Source of the DNA: Gordonia bronchialis DSM 43247
Lineage (GTDB): Bacteria > Actinomycetota > Actinomycetes > Mycobacteriales > Mycobacteriaceae
DNA: 64,000 nucleotides
Direction of reading: 5' to 3'
NCBI RefSeq assembly: GCF_000024785.1
Contig: NC_013441.1
Span: forward strand, 310,001-374,000
A model generated the notes under the pieces. It had not been told where the DNA came from. It did no database searches and was given only the letters and a program-made list of their open reading frames with translations. Made by a program: the position numbers and the translations under genes. This document shows positions 53,120-61,803 of this stretch, in pieces; position 1 is the stretch's first letter, and every line of letters begins with the position of its first letter.

Positions 53120-54380
53120 TCAGCTTTTCAGCGCCCGGCGAGCGAGCGCGATGGCGGTCGGACTGACGCGGAGTGGCTCGCTGAACCGGGTGGGTTCGGA
53201 CACATTGGTCAACACGACATACACCTCACCGCGCACCTGATAATCCCTCAGCGGTGCGTTGTCTCGACGCCAGTCGAGCGCGTTGAGGAGATCCGCGATC
53301 AGGGGCCGGGGCAACGTCCCGTCGTCGCAAGAGGCTGTGAGGAACAACGTCAGCAGGTCGCACTCGGACTCGAATATGCCCGTCTCCGTGTGCATTATCT
53401 TCTGCGCAAGGTAGTCGAGCAGCTTGTCAGGATCGTCGGCCAACGCGGTTCCGCGTTTGGTTCGCAGGAGCCGACCTTTGTACTTGCGCAACAGTCCCAA
53501 TTTCTGCAGGGATTCCCGGAACAGCAGCAAGGGGTAACAGTCGTTTTCCCTTGTGCGAGCGCCGATCCAGTCGTTCAACTCGGGCACCACCGCGCAGGCG
53601 GCGGGAACCACGGCGGGCTTGAGATAGCCGGCAGCGGTCAGCGGGAACCATCGTCGCCCGCCTCGGTCAGGAACCAGAGATATGGTCGCAGGCCGACAGC
53701 GAGTTCCCCGGGGGACACCGGGTCGGGATCGTCGAGCGCGGCGGTGACCGCGTCGATGTCGAAGTGGGCCGGGTCGTCGAGTACCCGGGCGAGGTCGGCG
53801 GCGTCGACGAGGTGCCCGCAGTCCTCCGGTGGTGCCGCACGCTCGGCGTCGACGCAGCGCACGGGCGGAGCGTCGTTGGTTAGCGGGGTGATTTCCTCGA
53901 GGCGCAGGGTGAGGCGGCAGTCGTCCCCGTAGTCGTATACGTAGTGCAGGGTGTCGCCGGGATCGTGCATCGTCTCGTCGAGGCGTACCGCCTCGGCCGG
54001 GCTGCCCTCGTCCTCGCCTTCGGCGACGTCGAACGGACACAGGAACAGTTCGCTGGTGAACTCGAACGGTCCGCCTCCGAGCGAGAACCGGTGCAGGTGA
54101 TAGTCGAGCACGCACACGACGCCTGGATGGCGCGGTGCACGACGTCGATGGTCAGGTCGGACCAGAACTCGAGGCGACACCAGATGGGTGGGGTTGCGTC
54201 GTCGAGGTCGATGTGGATGCGGAACAGTACCGGCTCGGGCAGGGGCTTCTTGCGCAGCTACGGGCGCGGAGGTGGTGGCTCGAACGCCCGGCTGAACGGT
54301 GATGGCTGGTTCGGGTCCAGGCCGCCGGTGATGAGCTCGAACCGTGGGCGGGCGGCGTCGTCGGAGGGGTTTCCGGTCAT
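53120..54380 (-). pseudogene. Second pRiA4b ORF-3-like gene, decayed copy
   Basis: A paralogue of the gene at 40.9-42.65 kb, broken in three places. An in-frame TAG at 54258-54260 follows EPPPPRP. A missing G near 54117 interrupts QASCAWLDYHLHRF. A missing T near 53648 interrupts DDGFPLTAAGYL. Between these points the family features are intact: DETMHDPGDTLHYVYDYG, KLGLLRKYKGRLLRTKRG and the C-terminal YVVLTNVSEPTRF. Two of the lesions are single-base losses in short homopolymers, which could be sequencing errors. The TAG is harder to explain that way. Confidence 0.85.
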
Positions 54381-54622
54381 GGGGACACGGTGGTCGGGGT
54401 ATGGCCAGGCGAGAGTCACCACGTGGAGCGTCGCGGATGACATCTTCGGCGATGAGCAGAGCCGAGGGTCGCGCGTCTGTCGATAGGTACGTGCTGGTGA
54501 CGATCTCACGCCGAACTTGTGCACAGGCGATGGAGTAGCCCTGCTGGAGGCACGTGTGAGGAGGTAACGTAGCGGCCATTCTGACGGTCGGCGTCATGCC
54601 GGATCTGGACTGGGGGCACGTC

Positions 54623-55003
54623 ATGGGTGACGACAGCATGGATGTTGGTGACCTGGGGTACAAGGCATTGACCTTGGATGTGCCGCTCCACTCTGGGGAC
54701 CGAGGTGGGGTCGTCCGCTTCTCGACGGTGGACTGGGAGGGGCGAGCTCGGGCTGCGGAAGATGCTGCCGCGAAGTTGGCAGGCGCTATCGAAACCCTGT
54801 CTGTTGTGCTCCCGAACAACTACTTCGGCGATTGTGTGGAAGGTCGGGAGATGTATGTGCGTGCGAAAGCGGCGGTCGATTCGTGGCGCGAGTCGTTGAA
54901 GGGACATCGCGCCGAGCTGGATGCACTCGCCACGCAATGCCGCACGGCAGCATCAGAACTCGATTCAGCCGATGTTGACGGCGCGCACGGAATCGAAACA
55001 TGA
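54623..55003 (+). CDS. ESX-like small helical protein, partner of DUF3558 lipoprotein
   Basis: A protein of about 126 residues, helical apart from the first 30. GGGGGCACGTC precedes the ATG at 54623; an ATG at 54596 would add nine residues. WEGRARAAEDAAAKLAGAIE and SWRESLKGHRAELDALATQ suggest a helical hairpin of the size and style of ESX/WXG-type or EspC-like proteins, with a possible pore-like spacer NNYFGDC. The stop overlaps the next ATG, so the two are co-translated. Base composition is less GC-rich than the surroundings. Confidence 0.7.
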   Translation: MGDDSMDVGDLGYKALTLDVPLHSGDRGGVVRFSTVDWEGRARAAEDAAAKLAGAIETLSVVLPNNYFGDCVEGREMYVRAKAAVDSWRESLKGHRAELDALATQCRTAASELDSADVDGAHGIET

Positions 55004-55665
55004 GGGTGAGCTATCCGGTGGACGGTGCAGTCGCAAAGTTGATGTTGGTAGTAGGTGCACTCGCCTCGACAACGGCCGTCACTGCTTGCAGTGTGTCAGG
55101 CACCGCCGTTGGAGTGAGATCGTCTGTCGTTCAGTCGCAAATGCCTGCACCGGATCCGATAAGGCAAGTCGACGATGGGGGTCGTCGGTTGCCATTCGCT
55201 ACGACGTTCCCGCATCGGTGGAGTAGGAACAATGACGGAACGACGTACGAACCCTGCACTGCGCTGTCCCCGGCAGCTCTTCAGTCACTCCATCTAGATC
55301 CGGCGACGGCGAAGGATGCCGCTGTGGCGGATGGACAAACAGCGCGAGGGTGTAGTTGGCGCTATCAAGGTCAAAGGTATTCTCGGGTTGCCCAACACGT
55401 TGGAAACATGAATGGTGGCGTCACCGGGATCTCCGACTACAAACTCCGAAACGACGACTTCACCTGGTTCCCCGACCTCAACATTGGTGGGCGCCGAGTC
55501 GGGCTCTTCTCCTTGGGTGGCGACGCGTGTGACACGATCGTTGAATCTGGTCGCGCCTTCGTTTTCACCGACGTGGCCCTCGGGCGACTCGATGATGACG
55601 TCACCGAGAACTGCAACCGTGCCATCGCGTTCACGCGTGCAACGATCGATCTGATGCCGCGCTAG
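55000..55665 (+). CDS. DUF3558-like lipoprotein
   Basis: A 221-residue protein with a signal sequence and lipobox (ASTTAVTAC), so likely lipidated. The mature part has the DUF3558 layout: YEPCTALSPAALQSLHLDP near the start, GCSWRYQGQRYSR in the middle and VTENCNRAIAFTRATID at the end, with paired Cys. DUF3558 lipoproteins are numerous in Nocardia and Gordonia, often beside ESX-like small proteins as here. The function is unknown; an immunity or surface-binding role is speculative. Confidence 0.85.
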   Translation: MRVSYPVDGAVAKLMLVVGALASTTAVTACSVSGTAVGVRSSVVQSQMPAPDPIRQVDDGGRRLPFATTFPHRWSRNNDGTTYEPCTALSPAALQSLHLDPATAKDAAVADGQTARGCSWRYQGQRYSRVAQHVGNMNGGVTGISDYKLRNDDFTWFPDLNIGGRRVGLFSLGGDACDTIVESGRAFVFTDVALGRLDDDVTENCNRAIAFTRATIDLMPR

Positions 55666-55688
55666 TCTCGCGCTGCGGGTCTCGTCGG

Positions 55689-56581
55689 TTAGTCTGCGGT
55701 TTCGTCGAACCGCCCCGACATCCGCTCGACTCCGCGAAACAAGGCCGAATGATCGAGCCCGGCATCACCGTTCGCCCGCGCCGACGCCATCAACGTCGCG
55801 ACGAGTGACCCGAGCGGCGTGACCACGCCGGCATCCCGCGCGGCAGCGGTGACGATACCGAGGTCTTTGTGGTGCAGGTCGATTCGGCCACCGGGTGCGA
55901 AGTCGCGGCCGAGCATGCGGTGCGCCTTGTGGTCCAGCACCGTCGAACCGGCCAGCCCGCCGCCAAGGACCTTGATCGCGGTTGCGGTGTCGACGTCGTG
56001 GGCTTCGAGGAAGACGATCGCCTCGGCGAGCGCCTGGATGTTGGCGGCGACGATCAGCTGATTGGCAGCTTTCACCGTCTGCCCGCTGCCGCTGGGCCCG
56101 ACGTGCACGACCGTCGAACCCACCGTCTCGAGGATCGGGAGTGCCCGGGTGAATGCCTCGTCGGAGCCGCCGACCATGATCGACAGCTTGCCCGTGACCG
56201 CGCCCTCCTCGCCGCCGGACACGGGGGCGTCGAGGAAAATCAGACCGGCCGCCTCCGCCAGCTCGGCCATGCGAATCGCGACATCGGGTGCGATGGTGGA
56301 GAAGTCGACGATCACCGTGCCAGGTGTGGCATGCGCGAAGACGCCGTCGTCGCCGGTGAGTACCTCTTCGATGTTGGGGGAGTCTGGCAGGTTCAGGGCT
56401 ACCAGCTCGGCGGAGGTGACGGCCTCGGCAACCGTCTCGGCGGCACGACCACCCGCCTCGACCAGGGCGGCGGCCTCGACGACGTGCGGTTGTACCCGAC
56501 GACGGTGTGCCCGGCACGCGCCAGGTTGATCGCCATGGGGCTGCCCATGACGCCAAGTCCGATGAATCCGATTGTGGCCAT
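55689..56581 (-). pseudogene. glxR: 2-hydroxy-3-oxopropionate reductase, one frameshift near the start
   Basis: From the ATG at 56581 the frame begins [20 protein letters not shown], the NAD-binding start of beta-hydroxyacid dehydrogenases. After GYNRT, near 56485, one base is missing and the rest lies in another frame: [12 protein letters not shown], then FLDAPVSGGEEGA, GPSGSGQTVKAANQL with the catalytic Lys, and a C-terminus to 55689. Overall it matches tartronate-semialdehyde reductase or 3-hydroxyisobutyrate dehydrogenase. The upstream hyi gene favours the former. This may be a sequencing error. Confidence 0.85.
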
Positions 56582-56610
56582 GGGTTACTCCTGTGTTGTC
56601 TCGTCGTTGG

Positions 56611-57414
56611 TCATGCCGGAAAGTCGGTTACCCAGTCGAAGGTGTCAGGCCGGGTCGGTACGTACTCCAGACTGATCCACCTGTCGTATCCGCGAACCCT
56701 CAGCGCCGACACATATCGTGCGATGTCGAGGCTGCCGGTGCCCGGTTCGCCGCGTCCGGGGGCGTCGGCGATCTGCACGTGCCCGATCCGGTCGGCATGC
56801 CTGTTGATTACGGCGTCGAGGTCGTCGCCGTTGACGGCGAGGTGGTAGAGGTCGGCGAGCATCTTCACATTGTCGACGCCGTGCTCTTGCGTGACGCGGT
56901 TGCAGACGGCGATCGCGTCGGCAGCGAGGGTTAGCGGATAGGCGGGAATGCCGCTGAGCGGTTCGATGAGGATATCGGCGCCGATCGTCGACGCCGCCGC
57001 AGCTGAAATGGCCAGGTTCTCGGTGGCGAGGTCGTCCTGTGAGTCCGGGTCGAGCCCGTAGAGGCGATTGCCGTACAGCGCGTTGAACCCGACGGTTCCG
57101 AGGCGTCGGCCGATGCCCATGGCCACCTCGACGCTGTCGCGGAACTCCGCGGACGTGTCCGGGTGGGAGAGCAGACCACGGTGGCCGGCGGTGAGGTCAC
57201 CGGCCGCGAGGTTGAGATGTGTGAGGCGCACTTCGGCGTCGTCGATTGCGGTGATGAAGCGCTCGACGTCGTGGTCGGAGGGGACCGCGGTGTCGAACGG
57301 CCACCAGAACTCGACGCCGCGGAAGCCGGCGTCGGCTGCGGCTCGGGGGCGGTCGAGGAGGGGGAGATCGGGGAAGAAGATGGAGCAGTTGACGGTGAGG
57401 CGGGCGCGGTCCAC
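56611..57414 (-). CDS. hyi: Hydroxypyruvate isomerase
   Basis: A 267-residue TIM-barrel (xylose isomerase-like) enzyme. FRGVEFWWPFD, LTHLNLAAGDLTAGHRG, DILIEPLSG with a metal-binding Glu, MLADLYHLAV and GHVQIADAPGRGEPGTG are the Hyi landmarks. It interconverts hydroxypyruvate and tartronate semialdehyde. glxR follows 29 bases downstream, making a two-step glyoxylate/hydroxypyruvate unit. Glyoxylate carboligase (gcl), often in the same operon, is not in the window. The GTG at 57414 is the start. Confidence 0.92.
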   Translation of the reverse strand: MDRARLTVNCSIFFPDLPLLDRPRAAADAGFRGVEFWWPFDTAVPSDHDVERFITAIDDAEVRLTHLNLAAGDLTAGHRGLLSHPDTSAEFRDSVEVAMGIGRRLGTVGFNALYGNRLYGLDPDSQDDLATENLAISAAAASTIGADILIEPLSGIPAYPLTLAADAIAVCNRVTQEHGVDNVKMLADLYHLAVNGDDLDAVINRHADRIGHVQIADAPGRGEPGTGSLDIARYVSALRVRGYDRWISLEYVPTRPDTFDWVTDFPA

Positions 57415-57424
57415 GACTCCTAAG

Positions 57425-57859
57425 CTACGACCACCCCGGGTCTCGTGGCGGTTCCAACGGAATCACATCGGCCAAGTCGTCGGCCGAGACGGCAACCGTC
57501 CTCAACTCAGGCCACCGGGCGAGTAGCAAGTCCTCGACACAGTCGGATGTCGCGTACTCCACGAGTGCGCGGGCGGCGGCGATCGGCGGGTGCAGGCGAC
57601 TGAATTGGTCGTGAATCCACGGGGGCGCAGCAAGAAAGTCCGACCACGGGTGGCGTTTGTCCGGGATCGTTGCCGTCAGCGTCTGAATCGCCGCGACCGT
57701 CGGATCATCGTGGGCCACTGACTGGGCCGGTTCGAGCTGGGCCAGGAGCCGACCGTGAAGTGCGGCGGCGTAATCGTGCCAGTAGTCACGCTCGTAGTGC
57801 CTGGCAGCGCGAGCAGCGGTGTAGGCGTACGCAAGTCGCTTCACGCCGAAGTCGGTCAT
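57425..57859 (-). CDS. Unknown protein B of tandem paralogue pair
   Basis: A 144-residue soluble protein that I do not recognise. YERDYWHDYAAALHGRLLAQ near the N-terminus and a C-terminal segment ARALVEYATSDCVEDLLLAR followed by VAVSADDLADVIPLEPPRD align in order with the gene just upstream, so the two are paralogues. The ATG at 57859 overlaps the upstream stop by 4 bases. It is the last gene of the AlbA_2 - NERD helicase operon and is 10 bases upstream of hyi. Confidence 0.72.
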   Translation of the reverse strand: MTDFGVKRLAYAYTAARAARHYERDYWHDYAAALHGRLLAQLEPAQSVAHDDPTVAAIQTLTATIPDKRHPWSDFLAAPPWIHDQFSRLHPPIAAARALVEYATSDCVEDLLLARWPELRTVAVSADDLADVIPLEPPRDPGWS

Positions 57860-58329
57860 CGGGTCGGCCATTCCCACGATGGCGGCTGGATCACAAAATC
57901 TCGTAGTTCCAGCTTGATCGTGTCGATAGCGACCCGTTCGATACCTGGATCGTGCGTGGTCAGGATCTCGACGATGTAGTCGGCGACGGCGTAGCTCAAC
58001 GATTCTCGCGCTACACGCAGAGTTTGGAGCGAATGCTGAAGAGCTTCGTCCACGGGGCCGGTCGCGCCAGCCGGGTGGCATGGGTCGTCGTAGCGGGGCA
58101 GACAGTTCAGTCCGTTGGTGAGCAGCCGCTCGGCGAAGTGCCGAAGCGAGTCCAGCTCGTCTGGGCGTTGTGACCGATCTCGAGGATCGATTCGCTCGAT
58201 CAGCGAGGACCGCAGCCGACGGTAGTAGTCAAGCCAGTACTGGCGGTCCACCGGAGGTTCGGTGCGGGTGTGAACGAGTGCACGGGCTGCGTCGTGCACC
58301 GTGAGACGCCGCGTGTTGATCGTCACCAT
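57856..58329 (-). CDS. Unknown protein A of tandem paralogue pair
   Basis: A 157-residue soluble protein. It shares with protein B the pattern RQYWLDYYRRLRSSLIERI near the N-terminus, then LSYAVADYIVEILTT and IKLELRDFVIQPPSWEW near the end. The extra first 15 residues (VTINTRRLTVHDAARALV) add a beta-strand. No catalytic motif, signal or membrane segment is seen. It starts 61 bases after the helicase stop on the same strand. Its place in the operon suggests it works with the helicase and AlbA_2 protein, perhaps as a paired complex with protein B. Confidence 0.72.
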   Translation of the reverse strand: MVTINTRRLTVHDAARALVHTRTEPPVDRQYWLDYYRRLRSSLIERIDPRDRSQRPDELDSLRHFAERLLTNGLNCLPRYDDPCHPAGATGPVDEALQHSLQTLRVARESLSYAVADYIVEILTTHDPGIERVAIDTIKLELRDFVIQPPSWEWPTR

Positions 58330-58390
58330 GCTGGGACTTTCCGACTTGGGACGAGGTGGACCGAACACTATGCCCGAGTACCGACAAGTC

Positions 58391-60043
58391 TCAGATCCCC
58401 AACCGGCGCGCCACATCTGGTCCGCCGACCTCCCGGACGAACTCCGGATCCCCGCACACCACAAGTTGATCGCGGGCGCGGGACAGTCCGACGTAGAGAC
58501 GTTCGCGGGATCGTTCACGTGGCTTCGACTCGTTCAAGGCCAGTACGACGACGCGCCGTTCGAGTCCCTTGAAGCCGAGCACGTGGCCGTAGAACACCTG
58601 CTCGGCATCCCAGAAGGTGTCCCAGTAGGCGGCTGTGCCCAGCGCTTGGCGGTCGACCTGTTCGGGATGGCGGCTGCCCGTCGTCAGCAGGGCGATGTCC
58701 TCGGGCCGCCACCCCTCGTCGAGGAGCGGGTCGATCTGGTCGTCGGCGGCGTCGAGAGCGTCGTCGGCGTTGCAGGCGACGAACTGCACGTCGGGCCCGT
58801 CACCGCCCCGAAGCTGCATACGTTGTCCGACAAGGGGACTGAACGTGGTCGCGATCTGGCGGGTGTTGCGCAGATTGTGGTCGAGGATGAGCGGCACCAG
58901 CGGGACCGGTGGCGACCCCTGCCGGTCGAACACCCGCTGGTATTCGTCGCTGAACAGGTAGATGCCACTGGTGCCCGGGTCACGCAGGCAGGCGAGGAGC
59001 GGTAGCCACCAGTCGTCGGCGAAGTCCTGCGCCTCGTCGATGACGATCGCGTCGAACCGGTGACCGGGCGGGAGTGCTTCGGCAAGCTCGACCATCTGGT
59101 GCGGCAACGTGTGCTCCCAGAACTCGGCGGCCTCCTGGGTGCGTACCGATTCGTCGGGGCCGGCCGAGGCACCCCAGGTGATGCCGAGGTCGTGGAACTC
59201 GCCGATGTAGGCGGGTTGCTCGCGGCGTGACCAGTGCGACGTGATGCGCGTGAAGTACGACGCGAGGCCGTGTGAGTAGCAGATGAGTGCGACGCGCTGC
59301 CCGGCGCGGGAGAGTCGTCTGGCCTGTTCGAGAGCGAGGAAGGTCTTGCCGCTGCCGGCGCCGCCGCGGATCTCCACCCGCGAGAGTTTGCTGATCGCAC
59401 TAAGGATGACGGCTTGCTGCTCGGTGATGATCTCGGCGGTGGCGTCATTCTCGAGGGCTCGCGCAACGACGTCACGCTGCGGCAGACCACGCCCACTCAG
59501 CGCGGTCTGCAGTTGGTCGATGCCGGTCGGATCGAGCATGGGCAGGCTATTGGTCTGCTGCAGAAGCACATTGCGGATCAACGGCATCAGCGCGTCGAGC
59601 TGGGTGCGGTCGATGATCTTCCAGCGCGGGCAATCGGGGAGCGCGAAGTCCGCGGGCACCGCCGAATGCGGCAGCACGACAAGGTGGTCCCACCGCAGCC
59701 GTCCCTGCGTCCAGGCCGGGTCGGACTCAACGTACTCCCGCAGCGCGTAACATGCGGCGCGTGCCTGCTCGACGGGGTCGATGCGCTTGGGTGGCTGACC
59801 GGCCCGTGCCTGCAGCCACGAGTCGCCGTCGTGCCACACCTCGCCGCCCTTAACCTCGAGGCAGGCGATGCCGGCGCCGTCGATGGCGACGACGAGATCG
59901 ACCTCGTGCTCCTTGTCGTGGTCGGTGACGCGTTGACCGGCGATGAGGAGGTCGTCGTCGAGGAGTTGGTCGCGTAGCCGAGCCCAGACCTGCTGCTCGG
60001 CGGGCGAGGCGAAGCGGGGTGGGTCGGGGATCAGGTGGGGCAC
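58391..60043 (-). CDS. NERD nuclease-domain/UvrD-like SF1 helicase
   Basis: A 550-residue fusion. Residues about 12-130 form a NERD nuclease-related domain with the PD-(D/E)xK-like core (EVDLVVAIDG, Asp49; CLEVKGG, Glu63-x-Lys65). Residues 200-550 form a superfamily 1 helicase: Walker A RGGAGSGKT (227-234), Walker B IVIDEAQDFADDWW, LRNTRQIA, and motif VI YVGLSRARDQLVV. The combination should bind and cut or unwind DNA. NERD-helicases are found both as housekeeping-like genes and in defence islands. The start lies 12 bases after the AlbA_2 gene. Confidence 0.9.
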   Translation of the reverse strand: MPHLIPDPPRFASPAEQQVWARLRDQLLDDDLLIAGQRVTDHDKEHEVDLVVAIDGAGIACLEVKGGEVWHDGDSWLQARAGQPPKRIDPVEQARAACYALREYVESDPAWTQGRLRWDHLVVLPHSAVPADFALPDCPRWKIIDRTQLDALMPLIRNVLLQQTNSLPMLDPTGIDQLQTALSGRGLPQRDVVARALENDATAEIITEQQAVILSAISKLSRVEIRGGAGSGKTFLALEQARRLSRAGQRVALICYSHGLASYFTRITSHWSRREQPAYIGEFHDLGITWGASAGPDESVRTQEAAEFWEHTLPHQMVELAEALPPGHRFDAIVIDEAQDFADDWWLPLLACLRDPGTSGIYLFSDEYQRVFDRQGSPPVPLVPLILDHNLRNTRQIATTFSPLVGQRMQLRGGDGPDVQFVACNADDALDAADDQIDPLLDEGWRPEDIALLTTGSRHPEQVDRQALGTAAYWDTFWDAEQVFYGHVLGFKGLERRVVVLALNESKPRERSRERLYVGLSRARDQLVVCGDPEFVREVGGPDVARRLGI

Positions 60044-60055
60044 GGTCAGCCACTC

Positions 60056-61714
60056 CTACTCTGGAGACATATACTTGGCAGCTCGTCGCTCACCCACGAG
60101 CCGCAAACGACCATCCTCGACGAGTCGTTTGAGTATGGCGCGCGCCTGATGTGGATCGGTCTGACACAGCTGCGCGGCTTGACTTCGTGTGATTGATCCA
60201 TAGGCATGGACATAATCCATGATCATGCGTTGCTGTTGGAGGGGATCTGCTCCCTTGACGCGCACGTAGGCGTTACGGTCCTGGGCAAGGTCGTAGAAGC
60301 GCGCGGTCAGGTGGTACTTGCGACTCCGACCGACCCCACGAGCTTCCAGGATTCCGTACTCGACGAGTCGACCGAGAATCGTCTTGGCCGTCGCTGGAAT
60401 GAGGTGTAACTCCTCGGCAACCTCGCTGCTGGTCGCGGATCCTGATGACTTCACTTCATGGACGACGCGCAACTCGTTCAGCCGTAGCGGGTTCTGGCTC
60501 TCGTTCTCCCAGGTGAGCAGAAACCGCACCAGGTCGAGGTCAGCGTTGCCCAGCGGGACCGTCACCACAACTGAATCGGTTGTGCTGTGCGAATAGTCGG
60601 GTACTGCGCGACCTGCTCTGAGTTGCTGCTCGAACATGTCGTTGACGCCCTTGCCTTTTCGTTCGACAAGCCCGGCGCGCTTGAATGCTGCGGCCAGAAC
60701 GGGACTTCGTGGACGAGACTGGTCGAGCAGGTTGGCGATTGTGACACCTGGTGGAAACCCTCCGGGGTTTGATACCACGAATTCACTCTCGGTGATCTGC
60801 ACGCGTGTGGGTCCTACCGCTGTGTAGTCGCGATGCACCAGAGTGTTTGCCACGGCCTCACGTCGTGTCAGTGACGGTATGAGTGGTACCTCGACACGGT
60901 GGATGCCTGCCATCAACTCCGTGACGGTGTTGCGGGTGTCGATGAGGGTGCGTAGCTGCTCTGCGGCGGCCAGCAGCGGTGCGACGATGGTGACGTTCGC
61001 GGATGGGCCGCTCTCTCGCAGATCTTGGAAGATGAACTCTGCATTGGGAACCCAGTGCTGCATCGCTGACTTCGTGCCGAACAGCAGCACTGCGCCGATG
61101 CTGACCGGATCGTGTATGGGAAGCAGCCCTAATGCGCTGATGATGTCGTGATCGGACAGTTCGCCGAGGTCGTCGCCCGCTGCTCGACACAGCTGACGAA
61201 ATCTCTCGAACTCGTTGGAGTCGAGATCATCGAACGTTGCGCCACGGGCCGTTGCCGCAGCGAAGTCTTGACCTCGGGTGACCATTCCCATGCTGACGAT
61301 CTCGTGGGCCGTCATCGGGGCGCACTCGGGCTCCCCTGTGGACTTGATGACACGCTTGGTGAAAACTCCGAGCTTGGTGCCCACAGGCCCGGGATTTGCG
61401 CGCGGGATGTCGATGCGAATGACTTCGTGGCCGGCCACGATCTCCGTGGAGACATCGACCGCGAGCGCGGGCTCGGTGCTCGCCTGTATGTAGGCGGCGA
61501 CCCGCTCGGGACTGGTCACAGTGCCGTGACGAGGCTTTGCGCCGACGACAGTACCGTCGTCGTCGACACCGATCAGGAGGACACCGCCGTCGCCGTTCGC
61601 CAGACACGCAACTGCCTTGGTCAGATCCTTGTCGCCGATGTCTGACCGTTTGAACTCGGTCGTGAAGGTCTCACCCCCCGCTATCAGCGCCGCCGTGTCC
61701 ATCGAGGTACTCAT
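60056..61714 (-). CDS. AlbA_2/Schlafen-type domain protein with C-terminal winged helices
   Basis: A 552-residue protein. The AlbA_2 (Schlafen-like) domain is near the N-terminus: FTTEFKRSDIGDKDLTKAVA, then LANGDGGVLLIGVDDDG. The centre has the companion ATPase-C-like HATPase_c_4 region (LTRREAVANTLVHRDYT; VSNPGGFPPGVT; KGKGVNDMF). Two winged-helix modules close the protein (SSEVAEELHLIPATAKTILG; TRSQAAQLCQTDPHQARAIL). Such proteins are predicted transcription regulators or nuclease-like effectors, and several sit in defence islands. It leads the operon and probably binds the palindromes upstream of it. Confidence 0.88.
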   Translation of the reverse strand: MSTSMDTAALIAGGETFTTEFKRSDIGDKDLTKAVACLANGDGGVLLIGVDDDGTVVGAKPRHGTVTSPERVAAYIQASTEPALAVDVSTEIVAGHEVIRIDIPRANPGPVGTKLGVFTKRVIKSTGEPECAPMTAHEIVSMGMVTRGQDFAAATARGATFDDLDSNEFERFRQLCRAAGDDLGELSDHDIISALGLLPIHDPVSIGAVLLFGTKSAMQHWVPNAEFIFQDLRESGPSANVTIVAPLLAAAEQLRTLIDTRNTVTELMAGIHRVEVPLIPSLTRREAVANTLVHRDYTAVGPTRVQITESEFVVSNPGGFPPGVTIANLLDQSRPRSPVLAAAFKRAGLVERKGKGVNDMFEQQLRAGRAVPDYSHSTTDSVVVTVPLGNADLDLVRFLLTWENESQNPLRLNELRVVHEVKSSGSATSSEVAEELHLIPATAKTILGRLVEYGILEARGVGRSRKYHLTARFYDLAQDRNAYVRVKGADPLQQQRMIMDYVHAYGSITRSQAAQLCQTDPHQARAILKRLVEDGRLRLVGERRAAKYMSPE

Positions 61715-61721
61715 GGTTCAA

Positions 61722-61776
61722 TTATGCATAACTATGAAGCACTCCCGCGGAGGCTGTCATGGAGTCATAACTTATG
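61722..61776. promoter_or_regulatory. AT-rich cluster of dyads upstream of the AlbA_2 operon
   Basis: TTATGCATAA (61722-61731), CATA-AC-TATG (61727-61736) and CATAA-C-TTATG (61766-61776) lie in an AT-rich stretch just upstream of the operon's first ATG. The repeated CATAAC(T)TATGAA pattern suggests two binding sites for one regulator, perhaps the AlbA_2 protein itself. Confidence 0.6.
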
Positions 61777-61803
61777 AAACTATTGGAAGCTTGAGCCGCC
61801 CTG

